Source of the DNA: Thermoproteus sp. UBA157
GTDB taxonomy: Archaea; Thermoproteota; Thermoprotei; Thermoproteales; Thermoproteaceae
Reading direction: 5' to 3'
DNA: 44,316 nucleotides
NCBI GenBank assembly: GCA_002497345.1
Contig: DANS01000015.1
Location: forward strand, 1 to 44,316
Shown here: one piece after another, positions 30,916-40,419 of the stretch
How positions within the stretch are numbered: the stretch's first letter is position 1
Layout of the letters: each line of letters starts with the position of its first letter
The notes under the pieces: model-generated
What the model was told of the DNA's origin: nothing
The model's database searches: none
The model's input: only the letters and a program-made list of their open reading frames with translations
Translations under genes and position numbers: made by a program

Positions 30916-32418
30916 ATGGAGGCCATAACGTCCACGGAGATGTACATAGCCGACAGAAACGCCGAGTGGCTCGGAGTGCCTAGGCTCGTCCTCATGGAAA
31001 ACGCAGGGGCGTCCGTGGCCAGGGCGGCCTTGTCCCACTTCCCCGAGGCCAAGCGCTTTTTGGTCGTGGCGGGCACCGGCGATAACGGCGGCGACGGCAT
31101 GGTGGCGGCCAGGCATCTCCACGCCGCGGGGAAGGAGGTTAGGGTCATCGCGTTGGGCGAGCCGAGGGAGGAACTGGCGAGGATAAACTTCGAGGCGTTG
31201 CGGAGGACCGCCATCGAGATGGCCGTGGCGACCACGCCCGAGGATCTGCTCGCATTGCAGAGCTGGTTCATGTGGGCCGACCTAATAATCGACGCGGTTC
31301 TGGGCACAGGCATAAGGGGGAAGTTGAGGGAGCCCCACTCGACCGCGATAGATCTCATGAACTTGGCGCCGGCCCCCAAAATAGCGGTGGACGTGCCCTC
31401 CGGCCTGGACCCCGACACGGGCGAGGTGAGGGATAAGGCCGTGAGGGCCGCAATAACCGTGACGTTCCACAAGGCCAAGGTCGGCCTCTTGGCTGAGCCC
31501 GCCAAGCCCTACGTGGGCAAACTAATAGTCGAGAACATCGGCATACCGCCCGAGGCCGAGCTATACGTGGGGCCTGGGGATTTCCGCCTCTTGAAGTTCG
31601 CCAGGAGGGCCGACTCTAAGAAGGGAGATCACGGGCGCGTGCTCGTGGTGGGCGGATCGGCCGAGTACTCAGGCGCTCCCATATACGTGGCGCTGGCCGC
31701 TCTGAGGACCGGCGTCGACCTCGTCGTGCTGGCCGAGCCGGAGCCCGCGGCAGCCGCCGCGAAGGCTCGCTCCCCCGACTTAATCGCAATCCCCCTCCCG
31801 GGCGATAGGCTCAAGCCAGCTCATGTGGATAAAGTGCTCTCGTTGGCCCAGAAAGCCGACGTGGTGGCCATGGGGCCTGGGCTGGGCATCGAGCCCGAGA
31901 CCCAGGAGGCCGTCAGGGAGATCTTCCGGAAGCTCTCGGGCAAGCCCCTCGTCGTCGACGCCGACGCCATCAAGGCGCTCTCGGGCTTCAGAGCCTCCGG
32001 CCGCGTTGTCTTCACGCCGCACGCCGGGGAGTTCAAGATATTGACGGGGGTGGAGCCCCCGCAAGGCCTCAAGGAGCGCATCGGCGTTGTTGTGGAGCAA
32101 GCGAGCCGCCTAAACGCGGTTGTGCTCCTCAAGGGGCGCTACGACGTCATAAGCGACGGCAGAAGGACCAAGGTGAACATCACGGGCACTCCCGCCATGA
32201 CTGTAGGCGGGACCGGCGACGTCTTGACGGGGCTCGTGGCGGGCCTCGCCACTAAGACGAACGACCTCTTCGTGGCGGCCTCCGTGGCGGCGTTTGTCAA
32301 CGGCCTTGCGGGGGAGGAGGCGGCCAAGGAGCTCGGCTTCCACATAACGGCCTCCGACTTGATAAAGTACATACCCTCCATAATTAGAAGATATGCCGAT
32401 GAAGTCGTCAAGAGCTAG
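30916..32418 (+). CDS. nnr: Bifunctional NAD(P)H-hydrate repair enzyme (epimerase/dehydratase)
   Basis: A 500-residue fusion that repairs hydrated NADH and NADPH. The N-terminal YjeF_N epimerase domain (about 1-210) shows LVLMENAGASVARAAL, VVAGTGDNGGDGMVAARHL and KIAVDVPSGLDPDTGEV. The C-terminal ribokinase-like ADP-dependent dehydratase (about 215-495) has KKGDHGRVLVVGGSAEYSGAP, VVAMGPGLG, VVDADAIKAL, TPHAGEF and the catalytic VGGTGDVLTGLVAGL. The length matches the standard bacterial and archaeal fusion. A box-A-like CATATTTTAAC at 30891-30901 lies about 20 bases before ATG 30916, overlapping the Nudix stop codon. Confidence 0.95.
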   Translation: MEAITSTEMYIADRNAEWLGVPRLVLMENAGASVARAALSHFPEAKRFLVVAGTGDNGGDGMVAARHLHAAGKEVRVIALGEPREELARINFEALRRTAIEMAVATTPEDLLALQSWFMWADLIIDAVLGTGIRGKLREPHSTAIDLMNLAPAPKIAVDVPSGLDPDTGEVRDKAVRAAITVTFHKAKVGLLAEPAKPYVGKLIVENIGIPPEAELYVGPGDFRLLKFARRADSKKGDHGRVLVVGGSAEYSGAPIYVALAALRTGVDLVVLAEPEPAAAAAKARSPDLIAIPLPGDRLKPAHVDKVLSLAQKADVVAMGPGLGIEPETQEAVREIFRKLSGKPLVVDADAIKALSGFRASGRVVFTPHAGEFKILTGVEPPQGLKERIGVVVEQASRLNAVVLLKGRYDVISDGRRTKVNITGTPAMTVGGTGDVLTGLVAGLATKTNDLFVAASVAAFVNGLAGEEAAKELGFHITASDLIKYIPSIIRRYADEVVKS

Positions 32419-32468
32419 GGCAATTAATTTTTTATAGAGCACCGAGCGCGGCTCCATGCGTTTTCCAA

Positions 32469-33650
32469 ATGCCCGTAGGCGTTATCGCCATGAAGCCTAG
32501 GGAGAAGAGATTGGACAACGGAGTGGTGCTGGTGGTGGACCCCTATCCGTCCGCCCTAGCCTCGGTCGTGGTGGGGATAGGCGTGGGCTCGCTCTTCGAG
32601 CCCAAGGACAGGGCCGGCTACTCCCATCTGTTGGAGCATATGCTCTTTAACGTGCCCGGCTTCGACGTCGATGAGGCCGTGGAGCTCTTAGGGGGCGAGT
32701 CGAACGCATACACGCACCGCTCCATGATAGCGCTCACGTTTCAGTCCTTGGCCGAGGGGGCAGACGGCTTGGTGGAGATAGCCGCCAAGGCGGTCGCGAA
32801 TAGCAGGTACGAGGAGGATCGATTCGAGAAGGAGAAGAAAGTGGTGCTCTCCGAGATCAGAATGAGCGAGGAGAACCCCAGCGAGAGGATCGGCGATTTG
32901 GGAATATCGTCGTTGTTCGGCGATAGCGCTTGGGGCAGACCTATAGGCGGCTCCCCCGAGGTCATCTCGGCGGCTACGCTGAAGGACCTCGTCGAGTTCA
33001 AGGAGATGTGGACAACCCCCGACAACTTAGTCGTGGCGCTTGTGGGGGGCATAAACGAGGGGGTCGTGAGGAGGGCCGAGGAGGAGTTCTCGCGCCTCGA
33101 GGGGGTAGCCCCCCGCAAGTCCGTGCCGGAGATGGGGCGCGGGCCCTTGTTGCTCAGGGAAGTGCGCAAGGAAATAGATGGCGTTTACTACAGCTACGCG
33201 GTAAAGGCAAGCCTCGACGATGCTTACTTCAAGCTAAACGCAGCCGCGTTCCACTTGGCCTCGGGCACGAAATCCCTCCTGTTCGAGGAGCTGCGCAACA
33301 AGGGGCTGGCCTACTCCTATTACGTCGATTTCGACTGCGCGGGCCGCGACGGCTTCCTACAGGTAGTTGTCGAGTCGGCGCACGACTTGGAGGCGGCGCG
33401 CTCGGTCGTGAGGGACCTCTTGAGGAGGCCTTGGACTCCGCCCCGACACAGGCTCAAGTACTTCGCCTACGAGTGGAGGAAGGGGATGGAGGCGCCGCTG
33501 AACAGGGCGTACGCATACGTCGAGGCGTATATGAGGGGGTTGGACCCCTCCTCGATGAGGAGCAAGATGGAGTCGGCGGTGGCCGAGGGGCTCTCGGCGC
33601 TGGCGAGCGCGGTGGAGTACGAGGCCGAGGCATATCTGGTCCCCGAGTGA
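32469..33650 (+). CDS. M16 family zinc peptidase
   Basis: A 393-residue pitrilysin-type peptidase. The inverted zinc motif HLLEH is at 53-57 (H53, H57, with E56 as catalytic Glu) in AGYSHLLEHMLF, and the third ligand is E130 in KKVVLSEIRMSEENP. N- and C-terminal M16 halves are both present (NKGLAYSYYVDFDC in the second). A box A at 32427-32437 predicts transcription from about 32456. There an ATG opens a 14-codon out-of-frame peptide, so the peptidase is initiated either at ATG 32469 or at ATG 32490 (MKPREKRLDNG). The role is probably peptide turnover or processing. Confidence 0.9.
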   Translation: MPVGVIAMKPREKRLDNGVVLVVDPYPSALASVVVGIGVGSLFEPKDRAGYSHLLEHMLFNVPGFDVDEAVELLGGESNAYTHRSMIALTFQSLAEGADGLVEIAAKAVANSRYEEDRFEKEKKVVLSEIRMSEENPSERIGDLGISSLFGDSAWGRPIGGSPEVISAATLKDLVEFKEMWTTPDNLVVALVGGINEGVVRRAEEEFSRLEGVAPRKSVPEMGRGPLLLREVRKEIDGVYYSYAVKASLDDAYFKLNAAAFHLASGTKSLLFEELRNKGLAYSYYVDFDCAGRDGFLQVVVESAHDLEAARSVVRDLLRRPWTPPRHRLKYFAYEWRKGMEAPLNRAYAYVEAYMRGLDPSSMRSKMESAVAEGLSALASAVEYEAEAYLVPE

Positions 33651-33655
33651 TGTGA

Positions 33656-33667
33656 GTTTATATATAG
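33656..33667 (+). promoter_or_regulatory. Box A promoter of the TYW1 gene
   Basis: GTTTATATATAG is centred about 23 bases before GTG 33684. A purine-rich GCGAGGAGGAG stretch also precedes ATG 33705, so two starts are possible. Confidence 0.65.
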
Positions 33668-33683
33668 GCAGAACGTATTGACC

Positions 33684-34751
33684 GTGTCTTGCGAGGAGGA
33701 GCCCATGGGCAGACATCACGCCTTGATAGGCCCTCGACTAGTCATAAGGGGAGGTACTGCGAGGAGGCTAATAGAAGCCCACTACGGCGTTTACGGCCAC
33801 GCCACCGTAGAGCTGTGCAAGTGGACCAAGGACGCGCTGGAGGGCAAGGGCTCTTGCTACAAGGTGAAGTTCTACAACGCGCCGGTCGGCGGATCGCACA
33901 GATGCGTCGAGATGAGCCCCGTCGGGATGATCTGCAGCAACCGTTGCGTCTATTGTTGGCGTCCAACTCAAGAGTTCGACTCCTTCATCCCAGAGGAGTG
34001 GTGGGTCATGGAGCCCGAGGAGATCGTCAAGGGCGTCTTGGAGGAGAGGAGGAGGCTCCTCTCGGGCTATTGGGGGCACGAAAACGCCAAGGAGAGAGTA
34101 AAGGAGGCGTTGGCGCCCACGCATTGGGCCATTTCGCTGTCCGGCGAGCCCACGCTCTATCCCAAGCTCCCCCAGCTGGTCAAGCTCATAAAATCGCTGC
34201 CGCACACCAAGTCGATCTTCATAGTGACCAACGGCCAACACCCCGAGATGTTGGAGAGGCTGGTCGAGGAGGACGCCTTGCCCACCCAGCTGTACTTGTC
34301 CATGAACGCGCCGAATAGGGAACTCTACTACCTCATCAACGTCCCCGTCATGTACAAGGAAGATGCTTGGGAGAGATGGTTGAGGAGCCTCGATTTGCTG
34401 GCGGCGATGCCCACCAGGACGGTGGTCCGCATCACGCTCATAAGGAGCATGAACTACGACGAGAAGTACATTCCCGAGTTCGCCCAGCTGGTCAAGAGGG
34501 GAAACCCCCACTTCGTCGAAGTCAAGAGCTACATGCACTTGGGCTACTCGACGCGCCGCTTGAGGAGGGAGGACATGTTGACGCACGAGGAGGTCGTGGA
34601 GTGGGCCAAGAAGCTGAGGGACGAGCTGGAGCGCATAGGCGCTAAGTTCGCCTACATGGACGACGACGAGAGGAGCAGAATAGCCGTTTTGCAGAACATG
34701 GACAGATACGTTGATAGATGGATAGTTCCGCCGGGCGCCGAGCTGGCTTGA
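33684..34751 (+). CDS. taw1: tRNA 4-demethylwyosine synthase (TYW1), radical SAM
   Basis: Condenses N1-methylguanosine-37 of tRNA-Phe with pyruvate to form the tricyclic wyosine base. From GTG 33684 it is 355 residues. The radical-SAM cluster is C84-x3-C88-x2-C91 (CSNRCVYCWR). Cysteines for the second cluster lie in ELCKW, GSCYK and HRCVEM. Further family motifs are HWAISLSGEPTLYPKLPQLV, VTNGQHPEML, QLYLSMNAP and FVEVKSYMHLGYS. ATG 33705 (MGRHHALIG) is an alternative start with a good ribosome-binding sequence. The downstream nar operon is on the opposite strand, converging 22 bases away. Confidence 0.95.
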   Translation: MSCEEEPMGRHHALIGPRLVIRGGTARRLIEAHYGVYGHATVELCKWTKDALEGKGSCYKVKFYNAPVGGSHRCVEMSPVGMICSNRCVYCWRPTQEFDSFIPEEWWVMEPEEIVKGVLEERRRLLSGYWGHENAKERVKEALAPTHWAISLSGEPTLYPKLPQLVKLIKSLPHTKSIFIVTNGQHPEMLERLVEEDALPTQLYLSMNAPNRELYYLINVPVMYKEDAWERWLRSLDLLAAMPTRTVVRITLIRSMNYDEKYIPEFAQLVKRGNPHFVEVKSYMHLGYSTRRLRREDMLTHEEVVEWAKKLRDELERIGAKFAYMDDDERSRIAVLQNMDRYVDRWIVPPGAELA

Positions 34752-34773
34752 GGGCCTTAGGGTCGCGATATAG

Positions 34774-35331
34774 TCATCGACGTCGCGCCTCCTGACGCTT
34801 GCCGTGTACCGGCCTGGAGCCGCCGCGTTTTGATCTGCTGTGTAGGCCGAGCTCGGCTAACGCGGCCTTGGCCGCTTTGATAAGATGGACGTAGGGATTC
34901 CCAGAAGGCATGTTAGCCTCTATGCGGTCTAACGCCTTCTCGAGCATTGCCATGAGCGCCTTGAACCGCTTGTCCTCGAGGCATTCGCCGCTACACGAGG
35001 CCGCGAACTTGAGGACGGTCGGTATGTAATCAGGGAGCTCGTTCTTGTCGTATTCGAACTTGTACTTACTGTAGAGCTCTATGAGCCCGGCTAGCGCGAG
35101 GCCTCTCTTGCTTCGCTCTCCGTATATGTGGTACGAGAGGTAGAGGTTGGTCTCCCTGGACATGTCGAAAGTCTCAACGTAGATCGCTTGGAGCTCGTAG
35201 AGATCGCGCGAGAGGGCCTCCCTCGCGAACTCCTCGATCTCCTTGAGGCCAACCGCCGATTTCAAGAGCTCGGTCAACCCCTCGGTCGGGTACTCGAGCA
35301 AATCGGCGATTGTCCTCAAAACGCTATACAT
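34774..35331 (-). CDS. narJ: Nitrate reductase assembly chaperone NarJ
   Basis: A 185-residue TorD/NarJ-type chaperone that holds apo-NarG while the molybdenum cofactor and Fe-S cluster are inserted. Markers are the N-terminal RTIADLLEYPTEGL, LQAIYVETFDMSRETNLYLSYH and YIPTVLKFAASC. The C-terminus is a basic tail (SRSKRGGSRPVHGKRQEARRR) that looks unstructured. It is the last gene of the nar operon and overlaps narH by eight bases. Confidence 0.92.
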   Translation of the reverse strand: MYSVLRTIADLLEYPTEGLTELLKSAVGLKEIEEFAREALSRDLYELQAIYVETFDMSRETNLYLSYHIYGERSKRGLALAGLIELYSKYKFEYDKNELPDYIPTVLKFAASCSGECLEDKRFKALMAMLEKALDRIEANMPSGNPYVHLIKAAKAALAELGLHSRSKRGGSRPVHGKRQEARRR

Positions 35332-36847
35332 TGAAGGAGTTCCTGCTCAGCTTGATCTTTATTTTGCCGTTGGGGGCAGCTCCGCCCCTCAGCTCCGGGA
35401 CCGCCTCCTTGAACTGATCGTAGTTGCACATGCCTTGCTCCGAGTAGGCATCCACCATCTGCTCCTTGTGCGACTTGGGTATGACGTATCTGTCCTCATA
35501 CTTGGCTATGGCCAACAGCCTGTACATCTCTACCGCGTCTTGCTCCGTCAGCCCCACCTCCTTGAGGGCGTCCTTGTTGGGGCTACCTAGCTCGAGGCTC
35601 CTCATGTATATCCTCACGGCCAGTAGCTTCTTAAGGGCGCTGCGTATAAGCTCCTCGTTGCCCGCCGCGAACATGCTCGCCAAGTACTTGATGGGTATCC
35701 TCAACGAGTCGATTCTCGGGAACACGTCCTCGGGCGCGGTCTCGCCGAGCTCCTCCCCGTCGAATAGCCTCAACACGGGGCTCAGCGGCGGGATGTAGAA
35801 GACCATGGGCAACGTCCTGTACTCGGGATGCAACGGGAGGGCGATGCGCCACACCTTAACGAACTTATATGTGGGCGATCTCTGGGCGGCCTCTATCCAG
35901 TCGTCCCAGATGCCATTGGCCTTGGCCATCTTCACCACCTCCGGGTCGCTCGGGTCCAGGATTATCGAGAGCTGGGCGTCCACCAGCTTCTTCGGATCCG
36001 GCTCTGAGGCAGCCCTCCGCACCGAATCGGCGTCGTACAGCAAAATCCCTATATACCTTATTCTGCCCACGCAAGTCTCGGCGCATATCGTCGGCAGACC
36101 GTTCTCTATCCTAGGGTAGCAGAACGTGCACTTCTCCGCCTTGTGGGTCCGCCAGTTGAAGTATACCTTCTTGTAAGGACATGCGGACACGCAGAACCTC
36201 CAGCCGCGGCATTTGCTTTGGTCCACCAGCACTATGCCGTCCTCCTCCCTCTTGTATATAGCGCCCGAAGGACACGCGGCCACGCACGGCGGGTTCAAGC
36301 AGTGATTACATATCCTGGGCAGATAGAACATGAAGGTTCTCTCGAACTCCAGCTTGATCTCCTCCTCCAGCGCCCTCAAGTTGGGGTCCTGGGAAGCTAT
36401 CTCGGGCGATCCGGCGAGGTCGTCATCCCAGTTCGGCCCCCACTTGACCTCCAGCTCCTCGCCAGTTATCAACGACCTGGGCTTGGCGACCGGCTGCTCG
36501 CCTTGCTCGGCCTCTATGAGCTTCTCATAGTCGTAGGTCCAGGGCTCGTAGTAGTCGTCTATCGAGGGCAGGTAGGGGTTGTAGAATATCCTCAATAGCC
36601 TCGAGAGCTTGCCGCCTATTCTGAGCTTGAGCTGGCCGTTTTTCAGCTCCCATCCTCCTCTATACCTCTCCTGATCCTCCCAGCGCCTTGGGTACCCGAT
36701 GCCTGGCCTCGTCTCGACGTTGTTCCACCACATGTACTCGGCGCCCGGCCTGTTCGTCCACGTGTTCTTGCATGTGATGCTACACGTGTGGCAACCGAGA
36801 CATTTGTCCAGATTCATCACCATCGAGATGTGTGCGAGGACCCTCAT
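35324..36847 (-). CDS. narH: Respiratory nitrate reductase beta subunit, iron-sulfur protein
   Basis: A 507-residue electron-transfer subunit between NarI and NarG. Four Cys groups are visible: CLGCHTCSITCKNTW (about 18-32), CNHCLNPPCVAACPSG (about 181-196), CRGWRFCVSACPYKK with the Trp that makes a [3Fe-4S] cluster, and CTFCYPRIENGLPTICAETC. Together they bind three [4Fe-4S] and one [3Fe-4S] cluster, as in known NarH. The C-terminal half (PLHPEYRTLPMVFYIPPLSPV) is typical. ATG 36847 overlaps the narG stop by four bases; the 3' end overlaps narJ by eight. Confidence 0.96.
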   Translation of the reverse strand: MRVLAHISMVMNLDKCLGCHTCSITCKNTWTNRPGAEYMWWNNVETRPGIGYPRRWEDQERYRGGWELKNGQLKLRIGGKLSRLLRIFYNPYLPSIDDYYEPWTYDYEKLIEAEQGEQPVAKPRSLITGEELEVKWGPNWDDDLAGSPEIASQDPNLRALEEEIKLEFERTFMFYLPRICNHCLNPPCVAACPSGAIYKREEDGIVLVDQSKCRGWRFCVSACPYKKVYFNWRTHKAEKCTFCYPRIENGLPTICAETCVGRIRYIGILLYDADSVRRAASEPDPKKLVDAQLSIILDPSDPEVVKMAKANGIWDDWIEAAQRSPTYKFVKVWRIALPLHPEYRTLPMVFYIPPLSPVLRLFDGEELGETAPEDVFPRIDSLRIPIKYLASMFAAGNEELIRSALKKLLAVRIYMRSLELGSPNKDALKEVGLTEQDAVEMYRLLAIAKYEDRYVIPKSHKEQMVDAYSEQGMCNYDQFKEAVPELRGGAAPNGKIKIKLSRNSFNV

Positions 36848-39800
36848 GGCCCCAACCTCCTGACTATTACCACCTCGTCCCTCTGGGTGCCGACCGGCCC
36901 GTAGTAGTTGAGGGCCCAGCTCAACTGAGCGTAGCCGCCGATCATGTGAGTTGGCTTCACCCTAACCCTCGTGGCGCTGTTGTGGGTGCCGCCCAGTCTT
37001 TTCGTCAGCTTGGACTTGCCCACGTTCACCGTCCTCTCCTGGGCGTGGTACATAATAACGACGCCCTTGGGCACCCTTATCGACGTCACGGCCCTGGCGA
37101 CAATCACCCCGTTTCTGTTGAACACCTCTATCCAGTCGTTGTCCCTAACGCCGATCTCCCTCGCATCTTCGCTGTTGATCCAGACCACGGGCCCGCCCCT
37201 GAATAGGGTCAGCATTATTTGGTTGTCCATATACGTCGAGTGGATCTGCCACTTGCCGTGCGGCGTTAGGTAGCGAGCGACTAGGTACTTGCCCTCTATG
37301 GGCGGCCCCTCCCCATCGGCAAACGGCGCCTGGGCCACCGGCGGTTTATACGTCGGTAGCTGCTCGCCGAATTCGATAATCCACTCGTGGTCCAAGTAGA
37401 CGTGTTGTCTCCCCGTCAGCGTTCTCCAAGGCACCAAGTGCTCGACGTTGAGCGCGAACGGCGTGTAGGCCCTGCCCTCGGCCTCTAGGCCGCTCCAGAT
37501 AGGCGATCTGAGCACCCTCCTCGGCTGATATGCCAGATCGTCGAAGTGTATCACGATCTCTCTCTGGCCTTCCGCCAGCTTGGTCAGATCGATGTTCACC
37601 CTCTCGCTTAACGCCTTATACGCCTTGTACGAGACCTCGCCGTTAGTGACGCTGGATAGGTGCAGTATCGCCTCGGCTACTTGGCTGTCCCTGATCAGCA
37701 ACGGATGGCCGTGCTCGTCGGTTCCGTTAAGCTTGCCGACCTCAACGTACTCCTCCTCGGCGCTCCACGTAATGCCCTTCGCCCCTATCGATTTCTTGAG
37801 CAACGGGCCCAACGTGACCATCTTGTGGTACACGTCGCAGTAGTCGCGCTCGACGACGGCTATGTTGGGGCCCGAGCTCTTGCCCAGCTCGCCGGGCGTG
37901 TCGTGCAACAACGGCACGGCCACTACGTCCTTGACCTTGCCCAAGTGCTTGCAAGCCAGTTCGCTGAACTTCTTGGCGAGCGCCACGAATATATCCCAAT
38001 CGACCTTGGCCTCCCAAGGCGGAGCTATCGCTTGGTTGAACGGGTGTATGAACGGGTGGAGGTCTGTGGTGCTCAGATCGTTCTTCTCGTACCAAGTGGC
38101 CGCCGGCAACACCACGTCGGAATAGAGCACTGATGTGCTCGCTCTGAAGTCGAGCGTCACGACGAGGTCGAGCTTCCCGATCGGCGCCGGCTCGCGCCAG
38201 TTGAGGAGCTCGGGCTTGATCAACCCCTCCTTGGCCATCACCGAGCTGTCGGCGCCCAGAAGGTGCTTGAGGATGTATTCGTGGCCCTTACCGCTGGCCG
38301 CGAGGAAGTTGGCCCTCCACATGAACAGCACTCTCGGGAAGTTCTCCGGGGCATCGGGGTCCTCCACAGCGAACTTGATATCGCCCCTCGCGAGCTTCTC
38401 CTTGACGTATTTAGCCACGTCTTCGTCGCTCTTCGCCCCGGCCCTGACGGCGTCCTCGTAGAGCTTAATAGGGTTCACGTTGAACTGCGGATAGAACGGC
38501 AACCACCCGCTCTTAACGGCCGCCACGTTGTAGTCGACCGGGTGCTCGTATCTGGGCCTTACGGCGACCTTGTTCGTGCTCAAGTCCTCGTATCTGTACT
38601 GATCGCTGTGTATGTAGACCCAAGATGTCGTGTTCTGAAGCCTTGGCGGCCTGGACCAGTCCTGGGCGAAGGCTATATGCGACCAGGAGTCGAGCGGCCT
38701 CACCTTCTCTTGCCCCACGTAGTGCGCCCAGCCGCCTCCGTTGACGCCCACGGTGCCCAGGAGCATCAACATAGTTATTATAGCCCTGTAGATCAGATCC
38801 GCGTGGTACCAGTGATTGACGCCGGAGCCTATTATCACCATGGACCTTCCCTTGGTCAGCTCGGCGTTTTTCGCGAACTCCCTGGCCACTCTTATCGCGA
38901 CTCTTCTGTCGACGCCCGTTATGGCCTCTTGCCAGGCCGGCGTGAACGGCTTGGGGTCGTCGTAGCCCGCCGGGTAATCGCCCGGGAGGCCTCTGTTGAC
39001 GCCGACATGGGCCAAGAGCAAGTCGTAGACGGTCGCGACGAGCAGCTCCTTGTCGCCTGCCTTGATCCTCTTGACGGGCACCCCTCTGACTATCGGAACG
39101 GCTCCCCTCTCGTCGAAGGAGTACGTCTTGACGAGGACCACGTCGTCGTGTAGGCCCAGCAAGGTCAATGCGGGATCCACGGGCCTGCCCGTGATCGAGT
39201 CCTCGAGCTTTAAGTTCCACCTGCCCTCGTTGCTCCACCTGAACCCGATACTGCCGTTGGGCACCGCCAGCTGCCCAGTGCCCAAGTCGAGGACGACGGT
39301 CTTCCACTCGGAGTTGGGCACGTTTAGGCCCAAATCGGAGGCCCTCAGGAACTTGCCCGGCGTGTAGGTGTCGCCGCTCCTCTCCAGCACTACGAGGAAC
39401 GGCAGATCGGTGTACTTCTTGACATAGTTGACAAAGTACTCCACTTGCCTATCTACGTAGAACTCCTTCAGTATCACGTGAAGCATCGACATGGCCAAGG
39501 CCGCGTCGGTGCCTGGCCTGGGCGCGATCCACACATCGGCGAACTTCGTCATGTCGGTGTAGTCAACGGTGACCACCACCACCTTAGTGCCCCTATACCT
39601 CGCCTCGGCTACGAAGTGGGCGTCCGGCGTCCTCGTCATGGCCAAGTTGGTGCCCCAGACGATTATGTAGGTGGAGTTAAACCAATCGGCGCTTTCGTGG
39701 ACGTCCGTCTGCTCGCCCCAGACCTGGGGCGAGGCGATGGGAAGATCGGCATACCAATCATAGAAGCTCAGCATCACGCCGCCTATGAGCTCTATAAACC

Positions 39801-40419
39801 TCGACCCGGACGAATAGCTGACCATGGACATGGCCGGTATGGGGGTGAAGCCAAATATCCTATCGGGCCCATAGGTCTTTATCGTATATATGAGCGCCGC
39901 CGATATGAGCTCCAGGACCTCGTCCCAAGAGGCCCTCACGAAGCCCCCCTTGCCTCTTGCTAACTTGTATCTACTAGCCAGCTCGGGGTTCGCGACGATG
40001 TGCTCCCAAGCCTTCACGGGGTCGCCGGTCTTGGCCAGCGCCTCCCTCCAGAGCCTCAGGAGCTCCCCTCTCACGTACGGGTGCTTGATGCGCAACGGGC
40101 TGTATATGTACCACGAGAACGTGGCGCCTCTTGGGCAACCCCTCGGCTCGTATTCCGGCATATCGGGCCCGTTGGTCGGGTAGTCGACCGCTTGGTGCTC
40201 CCAGACTATTATCCCCTTCTTGACGTACACCCTCCAGCTACATGACCCCGTGCAGTTGACGCCGTGTGTTGACCTGACGACCTTATCGTACTGCCAGCGG
40301 TTTCTGTATAGATCCTCCCAAGCCCTATCGGCGTTGTCGAGCTCGCTCCAGCCCTCGTTGAACCTCTCCCTCGGCAGAAAGTGTCTCAAGATCTCCTTGA
40401 GGAAGTTGGCCCTAGTCAT
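36844..40419 (-). CDS. narG: Respiratory nitrate reductase alpha subunit, molybdopterin catalytic subunit
   Basis: A 1191-residue DMSO-reductase-family enzyme reducing nitrate to nitrite. It has the FS0 cluster ligands H52, C56, C60 and C95 (HGVNCTGSCSW, PRGCPRG), with His in place of the first Cys, as in NarG, and the Mo ligand Asp in LSFYDWYADLP (about D221). Other NarG motifs include RGTKVVVVTVDYTDMTKFADVWI and VVLPAATWYEKNDLSTTDLHPFIHPF. The N-terminus MTRANFLKEILRHF resembles a Tat leader with only one of the two arginines. Archaeal NarG usually faces outward via Tat, so the location needs testing. It overlaps narI (eight bases) and narH (four). Confidence 0.97.
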   Translation of the reverse strand: MTRANFLKEILRHFLPRERFNEGWSELDNADRAWEDLYRNRWQYDKVVRSTHGVNCTGSCSWRVYVKKGIIVWEHQAVDYPTNGPDMPEYEPRGCPRGATFSWYIYSPLRIKHPYVRGELLRLWREALAKTGDPVKAWEHIVANPELASRYKLARGKGGFVRASWDEVLELISAALIYTIKTYGPDRIFGFTPIPAMSMVSYSSGSRFIELIGGVMLSFYDWYADLPIASPQVWGEQTDVHESADWFNSTYIIVWGTNLAMTRTPDAHFVAEARYRGTKVVVVTVDYTDMTKFADVWIAPRPGTDAALAMSMLHVILKEFYVDRQVEYFVNYVKKYTDLPFLVVLERSGDTYTPGKFLRASDLGLNVPNSEWKTVVLDLGTGQLAVPNGSIGFRWSNEGRWNLKLEDSITGRPVDPALTLLGLHDDVVLVKTYSFDERGAVPIVRGVPVKRIKAGDKELLVATVYDLLLAHVGVNRGLPGDYPAGYDDPKPFTPAWQEAITGVDRRVAIRVAREFAKNAELTKGRSMVIIGSGVNHWYHADLIYRAIITMLMLLGTVGVNGGGWAHYVGQEKVRPLDSWSHIAFAQDWSRPPRLQNTTSWVYIHSDQYRYEDLSTNKVAVRPRYEHPVDYNVAAVKSGWLPFYPQFNVNPIKLYEDAVRAGAKSDEDVAKYVKEKLARGDIKFAVEDPDAPENFPRVLFMWRANFLAASGKGHEYILKHLLGADSSVMAKEGLIKPELLNWREPAPIGKLDLVVTLDFRASTSVLYSDVVLPAATWYEKNDLSTTDLHPFIHPFNQAIAPPWEAKVDWDIFVALAKKFSELACKHLGKVKDVVAVPLLHDTPGELGKSSGPNIAVVERDYCDVYHKMVTLGPLLKKSIGAKGITWSAEEEYVEVGKLNGTDEHGHPLLIRDSQVAEAILHLSSVTNGEVSYKAYKALSERVNIDLTKLAEGQREIVIHFDDLAYQPRRVLRSPIWSGLEAEGRAYTPFALNVEHLVPWRTLTGRQHVYLDHEWIIEFGEQLPTYKPPVAQAPFADGEGPPIEGKYLVARYLTPHGKWQIHSTYMDNQIMLTLFRGGPVVWINSEDAREIGVRDNDWIEVFNRNGVIVARAVTSIRVPKGVVIMYHAQERTVNVGKSKLTKRLGGTHNSATRVRVKPTHMIGGYAQLSWALNYYGPVGTQRDEVVIVRRLGP

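Noticed and set aside
38263..39153. A 296-codon frame opposite narG.
   Set aside because: It is a shadow of the narG coding strand in a GC-rich genome, with no promoter and no recognisable motif.
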